This document shows positions 1 through 9,390 of a stretch of DNA of 64,000 nt, piece after piece. Below the pieces are notes generated by a model. It was not told where the DNA came from. It saw only the letters and a list, made by a program, of their open reading frames with translations, and did not search any database. This DNA comes from Pohlia nutans (taxonomy: Eukaryota; Streptophyta; Bryopsida; Bryales; Mniaceae): positions 7,142,001 to 7,206,000 of the forward strand of contig CM040087.1 of assembly GCA_022496805.1 (NCBI GenBank). The letters run 5' to 3'. A program made the position numbers and the translations under genes. Position 1 is the first letter of the stretch. Every line of letters begins with the position of its first letter.

Positions 1-2059
1 TAATTTTATTATGAGATGAATTTTTGGTGTGATTGGTGTGTGTTTGTAGAAAGTAGTTGGATTCCTCATGATGTTTTGCAAGTTATTAAGCAATGTGCGA
101 CTAACATGATTGATGGTAGAAGAGTTAATTTGAAAAAAATAATGAGACTAGGAAGAGGAACCGGTTGATCAATGCCCAACCGGATGAAAGCGTAGTTGGA
201 TGTAGATTAGTTTTATGTTAGGTTAGAGGGAGCTTGGGAGAGGGGTCGTACCTCTTTCTCCCTCTCTCTCTCTCATTATGGTAGTAGGCATAGAGGATGT
301 GGCAGAGAGCATGGAAAAAGACAGTAGAGGAAAATCGTTGATTACTCATTGACTCTAACAAGGAAAGAACTGAAATTTTAGCACAAGGTAGATCATTTAT
401 GCCTATGATCTTTGTGCTTGTGGTCTATGCCATCTTTATCTATGCCTATGATACACGTACGTTAGGAGTCCGTTGCTTGGAGGCACTTAGGGGTCACAAC
501 CACACCTCGGCCCATCTTGTGTGACGCGTTGACCATCCTCACGGTCAAAGTGCTCACAACAGGCTTCCATGTTGAGTGGGTGATCGGTGGAGGGCTATAC
601 GACAAAATATCCCCGATCGGTTTTTATGGAAGCCGCGTTAGGGTTAGGGCGACTCCGACAACCTTACGCCGGTTCATTGGCCATATAAGCTCGACTGTCT
701 TTGGTTTTTTATTTCCGCTCACCATCGGTGAGACTGTTGACCTTCCGCAGTCTGTGACCTTTGACTTTCACGGAGCGTACAACCGAAGCGTATACACAGT
801 TGTTTACCCTCGACCTCCACGGAGCGTATGAAATTATTTTTTGAGCAGGGTGATTTCTTCTTGGCGGTTGGGAGGTGGCAGTTTGGTGGTGATGGATGCT
901 TGGTGCTAAGAGTCAAATTATTGTGAAGGGTGGTATTGTGGAAAGCTTCAAGGGTGTACATTTAATGACATGTGACTCTCAAAACTCATGTTACAACTTG
1001 TTGTAGTATGTATATTTGTTTTTTTGTTTTTTCTGGAACAAAAAGAGTTTTATTCCAATACATTTCATCGGAAGAAAACAACAATTGAACTAGGATCTAG
1101 GCAGGGACTGGTGAGAACAATGCACACTTATTTTTTTGTGAACTTGAACTTGTTATAATTGTGCAAAATTGGCTTTTATTAATACAAATAAATCATAATA
1201 GCGATCTTTGTTGATTCAAATGTTTGTGGGTTAGTTGGAAATTTTAATCAACAAAATTATAAAATAGGTTTTAGATTATAGTAGATTGGTTAGCTATGTT
1301 GTATCATCACAATTCTATGATTGTAATTTAGTTAGATTTGTTTCATTGTCACAAGTCTTTCCATTGTTATATCAAAACATAATCTTGTTTGAAAAAAATT
1401 GAGAAGTTAGAATTGTGTTGTTCAATTAGTATCACAACAAAATTTGTAAGTTTATGCATATAAGTAGATGTGTTACATTATGAGTATCAATGTTTGTGTA
1501 AAATATTAGAAATAGAGAGTGTCATTTTTTTCAAGTCAGTTAATTCCATAACCTAAATAGTTTGCAACAATCATGTAATTGCTTGGCTTTAGGATTTGCA
1601 AGCAATTTTGTAACCAATCTCTTTGTGTAACTAGATGCATCACATGTTGTAAGAGTCCATTTTCATTAATGTAGACTTTGAAATCAAGTCTACCTTTGAG
1701 ATTTTATTTTCTATTTTTGAAAATTGAATTCAAAATAATTAATTGCTTGTATTTTTTAATTTGTTTTTGATTCATAAATGGTTTTTGGATTGCTTATTTG
1801 ATTTCGTTTTGAAATGGCTCTTTGGATCCTTTTTATGTTTATTCTTAACAAAATGACTCTTCAATTTTAATTACTCTTAATTCACTATTTGAAACGTCTC
1901 TTTGGATCCTTTTTATGTTTATTCTTAACAAAATGACTCTTCAATTTCAATTACTATTAATTCACTATTGGTAATGGTGTTTTTTTATGTCATATTTATT
2001 GGATTTAATTAAGTATGCTAATCTAGTATTAACTAATATAATAATATGTTCAGTTTCAA
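1..2059. other. Intergenic, no gene recognised
   Basis: AT-rich sequence with no convincing coding region. A CT-rich run lies near 262-287. A more GC-rich island at about 470-830 holds an open frame (517-831) whose translation resembles nothing I know. The island could be a decayed retroelement LTR, but I see no primer-binding site or paired copy. The last part is the upstream flank of the Harbinger-type gene that begins at 2060. Confidence 0.5.
1811..1970. repeat. Direct tandem duplication, 80-bp unit, two copies
   Basis: The unit at 1811-1890 is repeated at 1891-1970 with only a few substitutions; both copies contain TTTGGATCCTTTTTATGTTT. It lies about 90 bp upstream of the Harbinger ORF1 start and looks like a recent local duplication in non-coding DNA. 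Confidence 0.9.
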
Positions 2060-3132
2060 ATGGCTTCCCAAAGGACGTCTATTGATGTGAATTGGAACCC
2101 AGAGGCAATCAACCTTGAAATTGTAGAATTTGGAGACATTCAAGGAGAAGAAGATGGAAAGGTTTACAAGCAAGGAAGATGGAGTTTACTAGATACATTG
2201 GCTTTGATTCAAGCAAAGAAGGTAGATTTTGATACATACGGGCCTACAAAAACGCAACGTGTGCAAATGACTACTGCATCAGTTCGTTGGAAAGCAATGG
2301 CCACTGATTTGTGGAGTAAAGGTGTGCATCGCAACCTGCAGCAAATTTAAGACAAATGGGGGCAATTAGCTCCAGATTTCAAGAAGGCTCATGATTATTA
2401 AAAGAAAATACCATCTTGTATGCCAAATTACTTTGCCTTGAGTCCTTAGGAGAAAAAAGATCACTCACGCAATAGATTTCCTAGATCATCATTGAATCAA
2501 GATCTCTATATCGCCATACTAAACAAGGTATCCAAAATCTTCACAATCAGTGGATGCTGGAGATTTACCAGTAGACAGTGGAACTATTTCAAAAGGTATT
2601 TACCATGATTCCTATACTTTATATTTACCTTTTTGAATATTATAAATATTTGCTAGTCATAAATATCTACATATCATGAATGAGATTTTTTTACAACATC
2701 TATAGAGTTTCTTGCAACACTCATTGTGCATATTGTGTTTATTGTTTCTTGTGTTAATATAAAGTGTAATAAATTTATTCATATTTTTTACATAGTGAAT
2801 TGTCAATCGATTATTCTACCTAAAAGAGGCGCTTATCATTAAAAGCAACAGATGGTGCATTAGCCTCAATAGACAAGACAAGAATTGAACTCACACATGC
2901 TTTGACAGGAGGACATGATCGTGAGGATCTTCGGCACAAAGAAATTATGGAAATGGAAAAACAAAGACTACAATCAGAAGAACTTCGTCATCGTGATATG
3001 GTGCAACTTGAGCAATCAAGAATTGCTAGTGCTGCAGAGACTGGAAAAGGATACGTGGATGTTTTTTTGAGCTTGGGGGATGCTATGAAAGCAATTGGAA
3101 GTGCTATGGCGAATAGACATAGTTCTACGTGA
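2060..3132 (+). pseudogene. PIF/Harbinger accessory protein (Myb/trihelix-like), broken
   Basis: This is the degraded partner gene of the transposase that follows. The inferred exon 1 is 2060-2595 and exon 2 is 2829-3132, with a GT-AG intron whose phase joins the two frames correctly (Y-F-K-R-R-L-S). Exon 1 encodes a trihelix/SANT-like region: RWSLLDTLALIQAKK, then VRWKAMATDLWSKG, then KWGQLAPDFKKAHDY. Exon 2 encodes a charged, probably coiled-coil tail (EIMEMEKQRLQSEELRHRD) typical of such proteins. In-frame stops occur at TAA 2348, TAA 2399 and TAG 2447, yet the amino-acid pattern continues through all three, so inactivation came after insertion. In PIF/Harbinger elements the Myb-like protein binds DNA and helps import and position the transposase. 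The exact splice sites are inferred. Confidence 0.8.
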
Positions 3133-3510
3133 ATATCATAAAGTTATGAACTATATTACATGTATCACTAGTTGATTTTTAAATAATTAATGGAAATGAT
3201 TGGTTTTTAATATTGATAACAAAATTACCATTTTCATTCTTATTCTTTTGAGTCAAGTCTTATGATATTATTTTTTTCAATTTTAAATATTTCAATGTTT
3301 GATTTCCTTTTGTAAAACATTGATTTACCAATGACTTTAATCACTAATTGTCAATAATAGATGGATCGATTTGTTCTCAAAATTAATTTATAGTGCCTTA
3401 TTTTTACCATCATTTGATTTTTTCATTAGTAAGTGATTCTCAAATGTACCATGTATTTTGTGTTCATCTATTCAGCAGTTTCACTATGTGGTTTTTATTC
3501 ATCTTAACAA
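3133..3510. other. Spacer between the two Harbinger genes
   Basis: AT-rich, no coding signal of its own. It separates the accessory ORF from the transposase ORF and may include an upstream non-coding exon or intron of the transposase gene, because the reading frame that opens at 3511 has no recognisable N-terminus. Confidence 0.45.
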
Positions 3511-4893
3511 TTGTTTTTCTTACTATATGAAGGCATGCAATATGGTGGAACCAACACTTTCAGCTGCAATTGTAGCGATGGGAGGAACAAACATAGCGCT
3601 CTTGGCACTATGGTGCAATTGGCAACAAAGGATTTGTTTGATAGAATATCAAAAAGAAAAACGCAATCGATATCATCCTTGAGGCATTTAAAAAGAAAGA
3701 GGATGTCAGATGAAATCCTACCATTCCTTTACTCTATTTTGGAATGTGAATTGTTGTTCTATCAAGTTCATGTTGAAAAAGCTGGAAAGAATAAAAAAAT
3801 TGTTTCAGATTATAGCCTTTATTATATTAAGCCACGATCTATACATTGGTGGGAACAATATTCAAGTGTGGTAATGCGTGAAGATCCTGACCGCTTTCGT
3901 CAATTCTTTCGACTCTCTGTTCCGACATTCCAATATATATGTTGTTTGGTTTATGAAGAAATGCAACAAAATCCCCTTCTTGGATTGATTCAAATTAATG
4001 GTCGGTTAATGGATGTTCCTAAGCAAGTGACAATTGCTTTAAGAAGGCTTGCAACTGGTGACACTCATCTCTCAGTTGGTGAATTATTTGGAGTGGCCGA
4101 TTCTACATCTGTCAAAATATGCAAGCGTTTTATCAAAGGCTTGTTGAATGCTGCCATTCCGTTGCATTTGAAGTGGTCTGAAAGAGAAGCTCTATCTCAT
4201 GTGAAACTTGGTTTTGAAAAGCTCCATGGTATACCACAGTGTTGTGGTGCTCTTGATTGTTCGCATGTCAAATTTGATTCGCCAGCATAGGCAAAATCAA
4301 CAGATTGATATGACCGTGATCACAACTATTCGACAATTATCCAAGCCATTGTGGACCACGAAGCCCGCTTTATTGATGTATTTGCAAGTATACTTGGATC
4401 AGTACATGAGTCTTGTGTTTATTTATTGTTCAATCACTTTAAAGAAGTGACTGCAAGAACTCGATTGAATGGTCCAATGGTTGAAGTTGAAGGTGTTAAT
4501 GTGCAAGAGTTGATTGTAGCTGATGCAGGATATCTAGGTCACAAGCATGTCCTTGTACCTTGGCCTGGACTACGTCTTCCTAGACTATTCGATGAATTCA
4601 ATTTCAAACAATCATCTACACGTATGGTAGTGGAACGAGCATTTGGTATTTTGAAAGGAATGTGGACGATCTTTAAAACTCCTATGATTAGTCATGATCT
4701 TAAGAGAATTCCTAGTTTGATATTAGGTTGTTGTATACTTCATAATATAGTCATTGATAGAAATGAAGAAATCGATGAGTCTATTGTTCTGTAGAGTCAT
4801 CATGATCAAGGCTACAGACAACAAGTAGTGAGAAATCCACCACACAATGATGTTGAGCAATTGCAAATAGCAGTAGCAAAGCACGTGTATTAA
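3511..4893 (+). pseudogene. PIF/Harbinger (HARBI1-like) DDE transposase, broken
   Basis: One frame encodes a HARBI1-like transposase. An N-terminal region contains a helix-turn-helix-like segment (LSVGELFGVADSTSVKICKRF), followed by the DDE domain. The first catalytic Asp is in CGALDCSHVKFDSP. The second block reads GSVHESCVY, where families normally have GSxHD, so the second Asp appears as Glu. The glutamate block is STRMVVERAFGILKGMW. In-frame stops are TAG 4288, TGA 4306 (probably a former Trp) and TAG 4792. Homology continues past the last one (DQGYRQQVVRNPP) to TAA 4893. With three stops and a changed catalytic residue it cannot be active. The start at 3511 is simply where the frame opens; the true N-terminus may be in an upstream exon. 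The enzyme would have cut and pasted its own element and related MITEs. I could not find the element's terminal inverted repeats. Confidence 0.88.
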
Positions 4894-5103
4894 TTGGAAG
4901 CACTACGTTTTAATGAATAAATATTGTTTTGTATCTCATCACAATGTTATGTATTTCAACTTCTATATGTGCAGTTTTTATTTCTAATGCCTAATTTGAT
5001 ATAATTATTTATTTATTTTGAAGTGTTATAGGTTTATATGGGAGTGAGATATATAAATCTCAACTTTATAATGTTATAGTACATTCTAACATCTACAACA
5101 ATA

Positions 5104-5585
5104 CACTTATCCTTAAAGTCCATCAAATTTTGAAGAAGATACTATGAATTTTTCTTTATTATACTCTTATTTCTTCGCTTCAAATAGTTGAAAGGTGTGA
5201 AAGATCTTCATTATTAGGTGTGCAAGAGGTGTGTAAAAGCTTGGTGGTTTTCAAAAGTTTTTAAAAGTTTTTAGCACAACGAAAGGAGCTAAAAAAACTT
5301 TTGAATTTTTTTGAAGATCACCAAGCTCTTACACACCTCTTACAGATAGACAGAAACTCCGGTCCTCTTTCAAAGGCCGGCGTTAATAAAGTGTCCGTTC
5401 GTAATGTCAATGACACATGCCCATAGGACAAAGGGCCATTGGAACAAACACCTCTTACACACCTAATAATGTTAAACCACAAAGATCTTTTACACGTTCT
5501 AATTATTTGAAGTGAAGAAATAAGAGTATAATAAAAAAAATTCATAGTATCTTCTTCAAATTTTAATGGACTTTAAGGATAACTC
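5104..5585. mobile_element. Hairpin MITE, family A copy 1
   Basis: The two halves are near-complete inverted repeats. The left end is TTATCCTTAAAGTCCATC and the right end is its complement, ATGGACTTTAAGGATAA. Homology runs inward about 180 bp to a small loop near 5272-5290. A second, interrupted copy is at 20019-21980, where the ends read GAGTTATCC...GGATAACTC beside TA. The pattern fits a Tc1/mariner-type MITE. A transcript would fold into a long hairpin. It has no coding content and contains a SINE fragment at 5345-5447. Confidence 0.85.
5345..5447 (-). mobile_element. 5'-truncated 5S-rRNA-derived SINE inserted in MITE A
   Basis: On the minus strand this matches the 3' part of the element at 62833-63024: CCAATGGCC, then CACTTTATTxACGCCGGCC, then a CTGTCTATC tail. 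It is flanked by a perfect 12-bp direct repeat, ACACCTCTTACA (5333-5344 and 5448-5459). The corresponding site in the other copy of MITE A (around 21835-21855) lacks the insert and has this motif once. A target duplication, 5' truncation and a simple tail are marks of LINE-mediated retroposition. Confidence 0.85.
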
Positions 5586-5948
5586 CATCGTTTCATACTT
5601 CAACTCCGTATTTGTCATATATCAACTATTTATTCATATTTTTTAGTATGATAAATTAATAGAAAACACAATACTCTTGTATCTATTCTACTACCATGTT
5701 GAACTATGTTTTTCTTCAAGTATTAACCATTAAAGTACATTTTCTAATTTAGAATAAAGGAGTACTTTTTAGTTTTAATATTGAAATATAGAAGTAACTT
5801 ACATCCTAAAAATGTAGGTATATACTATTTTTGTCATAGATGATACCTGAAAAGAAAATTCATAATTTTTTATTATTATTAGCAATTCATGGTCAAAATA
5901 GTTTGAAAACTGAGAAACTAAGCCCCGGAGGATTGATTGGTCCTTTAA

Positions 5949-6190
5949 CCCCTAAAGCGTTTACGGTGACCAAAATGGTTATGATGATTTTTTAATAGTT
6001 TTGAGTAGGTCCTAATTGGACTTCCTCTTGTTTGAATTTGTTTGTTTGTTTTATCAATACATGCAATGATCTTCACTACTGTAGTTCTAGTGATATAAAC
6101 CTTAGTCCTATATGGATTTTTATTTTTCACAATATGATTAATTGGGTTTGTCATTTTAAACACAACGTTCTTCAACCCTTGTTGGGCCAC
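5949..6190 (+). repeat. TTAA-flanked element fragment, paralogue of the F-box intron element
   Basis: It begins TTAA-CCCCTAAAGCG (TTAA 5945-5948) and its first about 220 bp align in reverse orientation to 9975-10183. Shared blocks include GAGTAGGTCCTA, GGACTTCCT and ACAATATGAT. No matching right end is recognisable before the next element, so this copy is probably truncated. Confidence 0.65.
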
Positions 6191-6387
6191 ACCCTTTGTC
6201 TACATTGCTGCTACATTTTAAAGTACTAATAAAATAATTCAACTCTCCAACCCTTGTTGCTTGGCCCAACTAAAGTGAGAAAAAATTCTCTGCAATTCCT
6301 CCGATTCCTTGATAGATGCTTGAGATTTGGAAGTGCAATAGTGGGCCTTTTAAGAACATTATGAACTATGAATCTTTGGTCCTTTAA

Positions 6388-6927
6388 CCCTTTCAGGCGC
6401 CTGCGTCCAAATATCAAACGCTCAATAGATTTTGACTATTTGAATTCAATCCAAATTGGGACAGTTTTCATCCACCAATTTTTTTCATGATTCTTGTGAA
6501 AGTTGACTATCCTTTGCACGGTTTTGATTTTCAAAATAGGTTATTATGATTTTGGGAATAACAACACAAGTGGTTTATGTCAAATTTCATTCTTAGTTCA
6601 AAAAGTGAGACTTTAAAGATGATTTTTCAAAATAAGTAGAATCAAATAATAGAAAACATACCATCTTGTAGTGCATGTTATTCCAATATCATCACAATTT
6701 TTTTTACAAACTCCGTTAATTCATGATTTTTAATTGATTTTCAAGAGAAAACCTTGCAAAATAAATAAAATAAATATTAAAGAAATATATGATGAATTCA
6801 ACTGTAGAGATGTGATCTTCACATTGACATTTACAACTTTTCTTTGTACATCAACTCCATTTTCGGTTTTCATCAAACATTTTATAACGAATCTTTGAAA
6901 ACAATGTTGAACTGGGACTTTAAAGGG
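6388..6927. repeat. TTAA-flanked element
   Basis: It is bounded by TTAA 6384-6387 and TTAA 6928-6931, with short inverted ends CCCTTT...AAAGGG. The internal sequence (CAAAATAGGTTATTxTGATT, TACCATCTTGTAGTGCATGT) is shared with 44300-44713, so this is a dispersed family. No coding content. Confidence 0.6.
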
Positions 6928-7103
6928 TTAAGGGTTCAGGGATAAAAACAAACTAGAAATTTAATTTTTGGCTATTATATTGGTGAAACAAATTAAATTT
7001 TTAGATATATACACTCGGAATTTGAATGGGGACCAAGTGAAAGAAGAGTTTGATGTTCTCTGTGCTTACAATCAATATGGAGGGCCAACTGTTGAAGACC
7101 AAT

Positions 7104-7225
7104 GAGTGGGACCAACAGTTTATAAGAAAGTGGAGTCAACGAGTGAAACAGAGTGGGACCATGTCATCAAGTGAAAACAGAGTGATGAACAAGTGGAGTC
7201 AACTAGTGAAAACAAAGTGATGGCC
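7104..7225. repeat. Degenerate minisatellite
   Basis: Several imperfect repeats of a unit like AGTGGAGTCAACxAGTGAAA alternate with AGTGGGACCA. No function is evident. Confidence 0.6.
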
Positions 7226-7366
7226 TTCCAAGCATGATCTACCCCCCTTTCACATGGAAGTGCGAAACTGAAAAAAGAGTGACTATAACCAGGTGGAGGA
7301 TCCCCTAGAGCCGGTCCAGGTTTTACGAACCTACGCCCCATCCACTCACATGGAAGGAGGCCCTTA

Positions 7367-7729
7367 GGGCCGCTTCACACTACGGCCGTTCAAGTCGAGA
7401 GGCCGTGGGATTGAGAGTCCAAACTTTGTTGAGAGTCCAAAAAAATCTACTGAAAATAGGCATAAAATATACTTTTTATTTTTTATGAAAAGAAATTGAC
7501 AGCCTCTCGACTATAGTGACGGGTCTTGCAAAATGTAGGACCCAAACTTCCTCTTGAGAAGCCGTCACCTTAGTCAAAAAGTGTTGCCATGTAAGCATTT
7601 TGAAGGTCCACGGCCTTTGGATTTTGGCCTCTAGTGTGAAGGGTCGAGAGGCCGAAACCATGGTTTCTTGCAATTTGATTGGTGAAAATCGACGGCCTCT
7701 CGACCTTTGGCCATAGTGTGAAGCGGCCC
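7367..7729. mobile_element. PIF/Harbinger-type MITE
   Basis: The inverted ends are GGGCCGCTTCACACTA on the left and TAGTGTGAAGCGGCCC on the right, perfect over 16 bp and continuing inward (GGCC, then TCGAGAGGCCGT). Both sides carry TTA (7364-7366 and 7730-7732), the 3-bp target duplication of PIF/Harbinger elements. It is 363 bp long and non-coding, so it would need a transposase supplied elsewhere. Confidence 0.85.
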
Positions 7730-7760
7730 TTAGTGCTGAGGGAAGGCTAACGGATGTTAA

Positions 7761-8335
7761 CCCCTAAAGGACCAGGGGTGTTTTTAGCTTAGCTCTTGTT
7801 TTCTTGACTAGCTCTTATAACAAGCTCAATTCCTCATTGGTGTGGGATAATTTTGACGATCCGCACCGTTGAAATCAAAGAAGACTTACATAGATTTTGT
7901 ATGAAAAAAAGATCAACAAAATCGCACAATTTTTGAGAAAATGCCACCGTTGAGAAGATCGATGGAACTTGTTCAGGGTATTTTGTACACATGCTGAAAT
8001 CGGATTGATCAAAAGTGCTCCCAAAAATCTGAAATTTTTACTGTGAGTAGAAATCATAATTTTAAAAATGTGGAAAAAATTTCAAGTGATTTGGAGGTGC
8101 AAGGAAGAAGATATGAGGTTCTGAAGTGACGCCTAAATACCCACCGTGTAACTCAAAAAAATCACCAAAAATTGCACACTTCATGAAATTTCGATCAAGA
8201 AGTACTCACGGATTCAGCTCTTAAAAAGAACTAGGGTCTCTTTGTTGCTCACTTTACAATTCACGGTCCAACAACTCGAAATTCCTTACTTTCTAGTTCC
8301 AGAAGCCACGTGGTGGCCTCGTGGTCCTTTAGGGG
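7761..8335. mobile_element. TTAA-flanked element with perfect 14-bp inverted ends
   Basis: The left end is CCCCTAAAGGACCA and the right end is TGGTCCTTTAGGGG, with TTAA at 7757-7760 and 8336-8339. The 575-bp interior is non-coding. A block AATTTTGACGATCCGCACCG near 7850 recurs near 13225. This is the cleanest member of the TTAA family and the best one for defining it. The TTAA-flanked CCC-starting ends match the piggyBac pattern, but TTAA is its own complement, so it could instead be part of the inverted repeat. Confidence 0.8.
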
Positions 8336-8339
8336 TTAA

Positions 8340-9390
8340 GCTTATGTATCACTCACTTTTAATAGTGCCAAACACTCCATAATAGCACGTTCATATTGAT
8401 CATCCAGTGTGTGTGACATTAAAGAGTTTCGGCTTCCAAGACTTCCATACGAGGCAGCGCAGTTCTCCTTTGCGTGAGAATCAGAAATTTGCGCTACGAC
8501 CAGATTTCACGATCACGAGCTTCGGCGATCCTTGTCGCAATTGCCCCGTCGATGACATTCTCGGAGTTTCTCACAATTTCGTGATCCATGGCGACTGCAA
8601 TGGAATATGCGGCGATTGTATGTGCTTCACTTCAACTCTTTTTGCAGCATGATTAGCCAGGTGTGTGAATACACGAATCAGAAACTGAATCAATTGCGCT
8701 GTGTTTCTTCTTTCTGCGCCGTGAGGGTTGCAGGATGCTAGCCTTTAGTGGTGAGAGGTCCGAATGCTTAAACCCTAATTGCTAGGTTTAAACCCTAATT
8801 ATCTCCGGGCCTGTGTCTCATTTGAATTTGCGTAGTTTGGGATTGTTGCAATGGAGAGTATTTCCTGAATGTACTCAATCAACCAATGTTCGTTGTCTCA
8901 AACTGGTGTTACATTAGAGAGTATTTTTAGCTCTATCAAGTGATGTTTTTCTTTTTCCTTTCCGGAGACAGTTTAGCATTTTTTCCATGGCTTGAAAGCA
9001 ATCCAGGCTCCAGGCTTCTTAGATGTTCTTTCCATATTAATATATAGGTAATATCAGAGTAATACACATGTGCTACTTAGGTAATACCTGGGTGATACCT
9101 GGGCTTAGATGTTCTTTTCATATTAATATATAGGTAATATCAGGGTAATACACATGTGCTACTTAGGTAATACCTGTGTGATACCTATGTTTAAAGAGGT
9201 TACACATCTTGACTCCATGTAAGAAATCTGGCTATCATTCCTTCTTCTTTTTCAAAAATTCTTTGCATCAATTAATTATATGTAGCAGTTTGGCTAAAAA
9301 TCACTGATCTGAACTCTTCCATGATTCTAAAGCGGGTTCTTGATCAATCGGGAACAGTTTGAGGACTAGTAAGTTACTACTTGGGCAACA
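8340..9390 (+). other. Upstream and probable 5' leader region of the F-box gene
   Basis: A higher-complexity stretch at about 8400-8660 has exon-like composition and a possible splice donor (GCGATT then GTATGT near 8617), so the gene may have a non-coding first exon with an intron before the ATG at 9391. Two AAACCCTAATT telo-box-like motifs lie near 8770 and 8790. A tandem duplication lies at 9018-9189. No protein is recognised here. Confidence 0.45.
9018..9189. repeat. Direct tandem duplication, 86-bp unit
   Basis: Copies at 9018-9103 and 9104-9189 differ at only a few bases; both contain ATATAGGTAATATCAG and ACACATGTGCTACTTAGG. They lie in the probable leader intron of the F-box gene. Confidence 0.9.

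Noticed and set aside
517..831. 104-aa open frame
   Set aside because: No family resemblance and repeated small motifs (CACGGAGCGTA) suggest repeat-derived, non-coding sequence.
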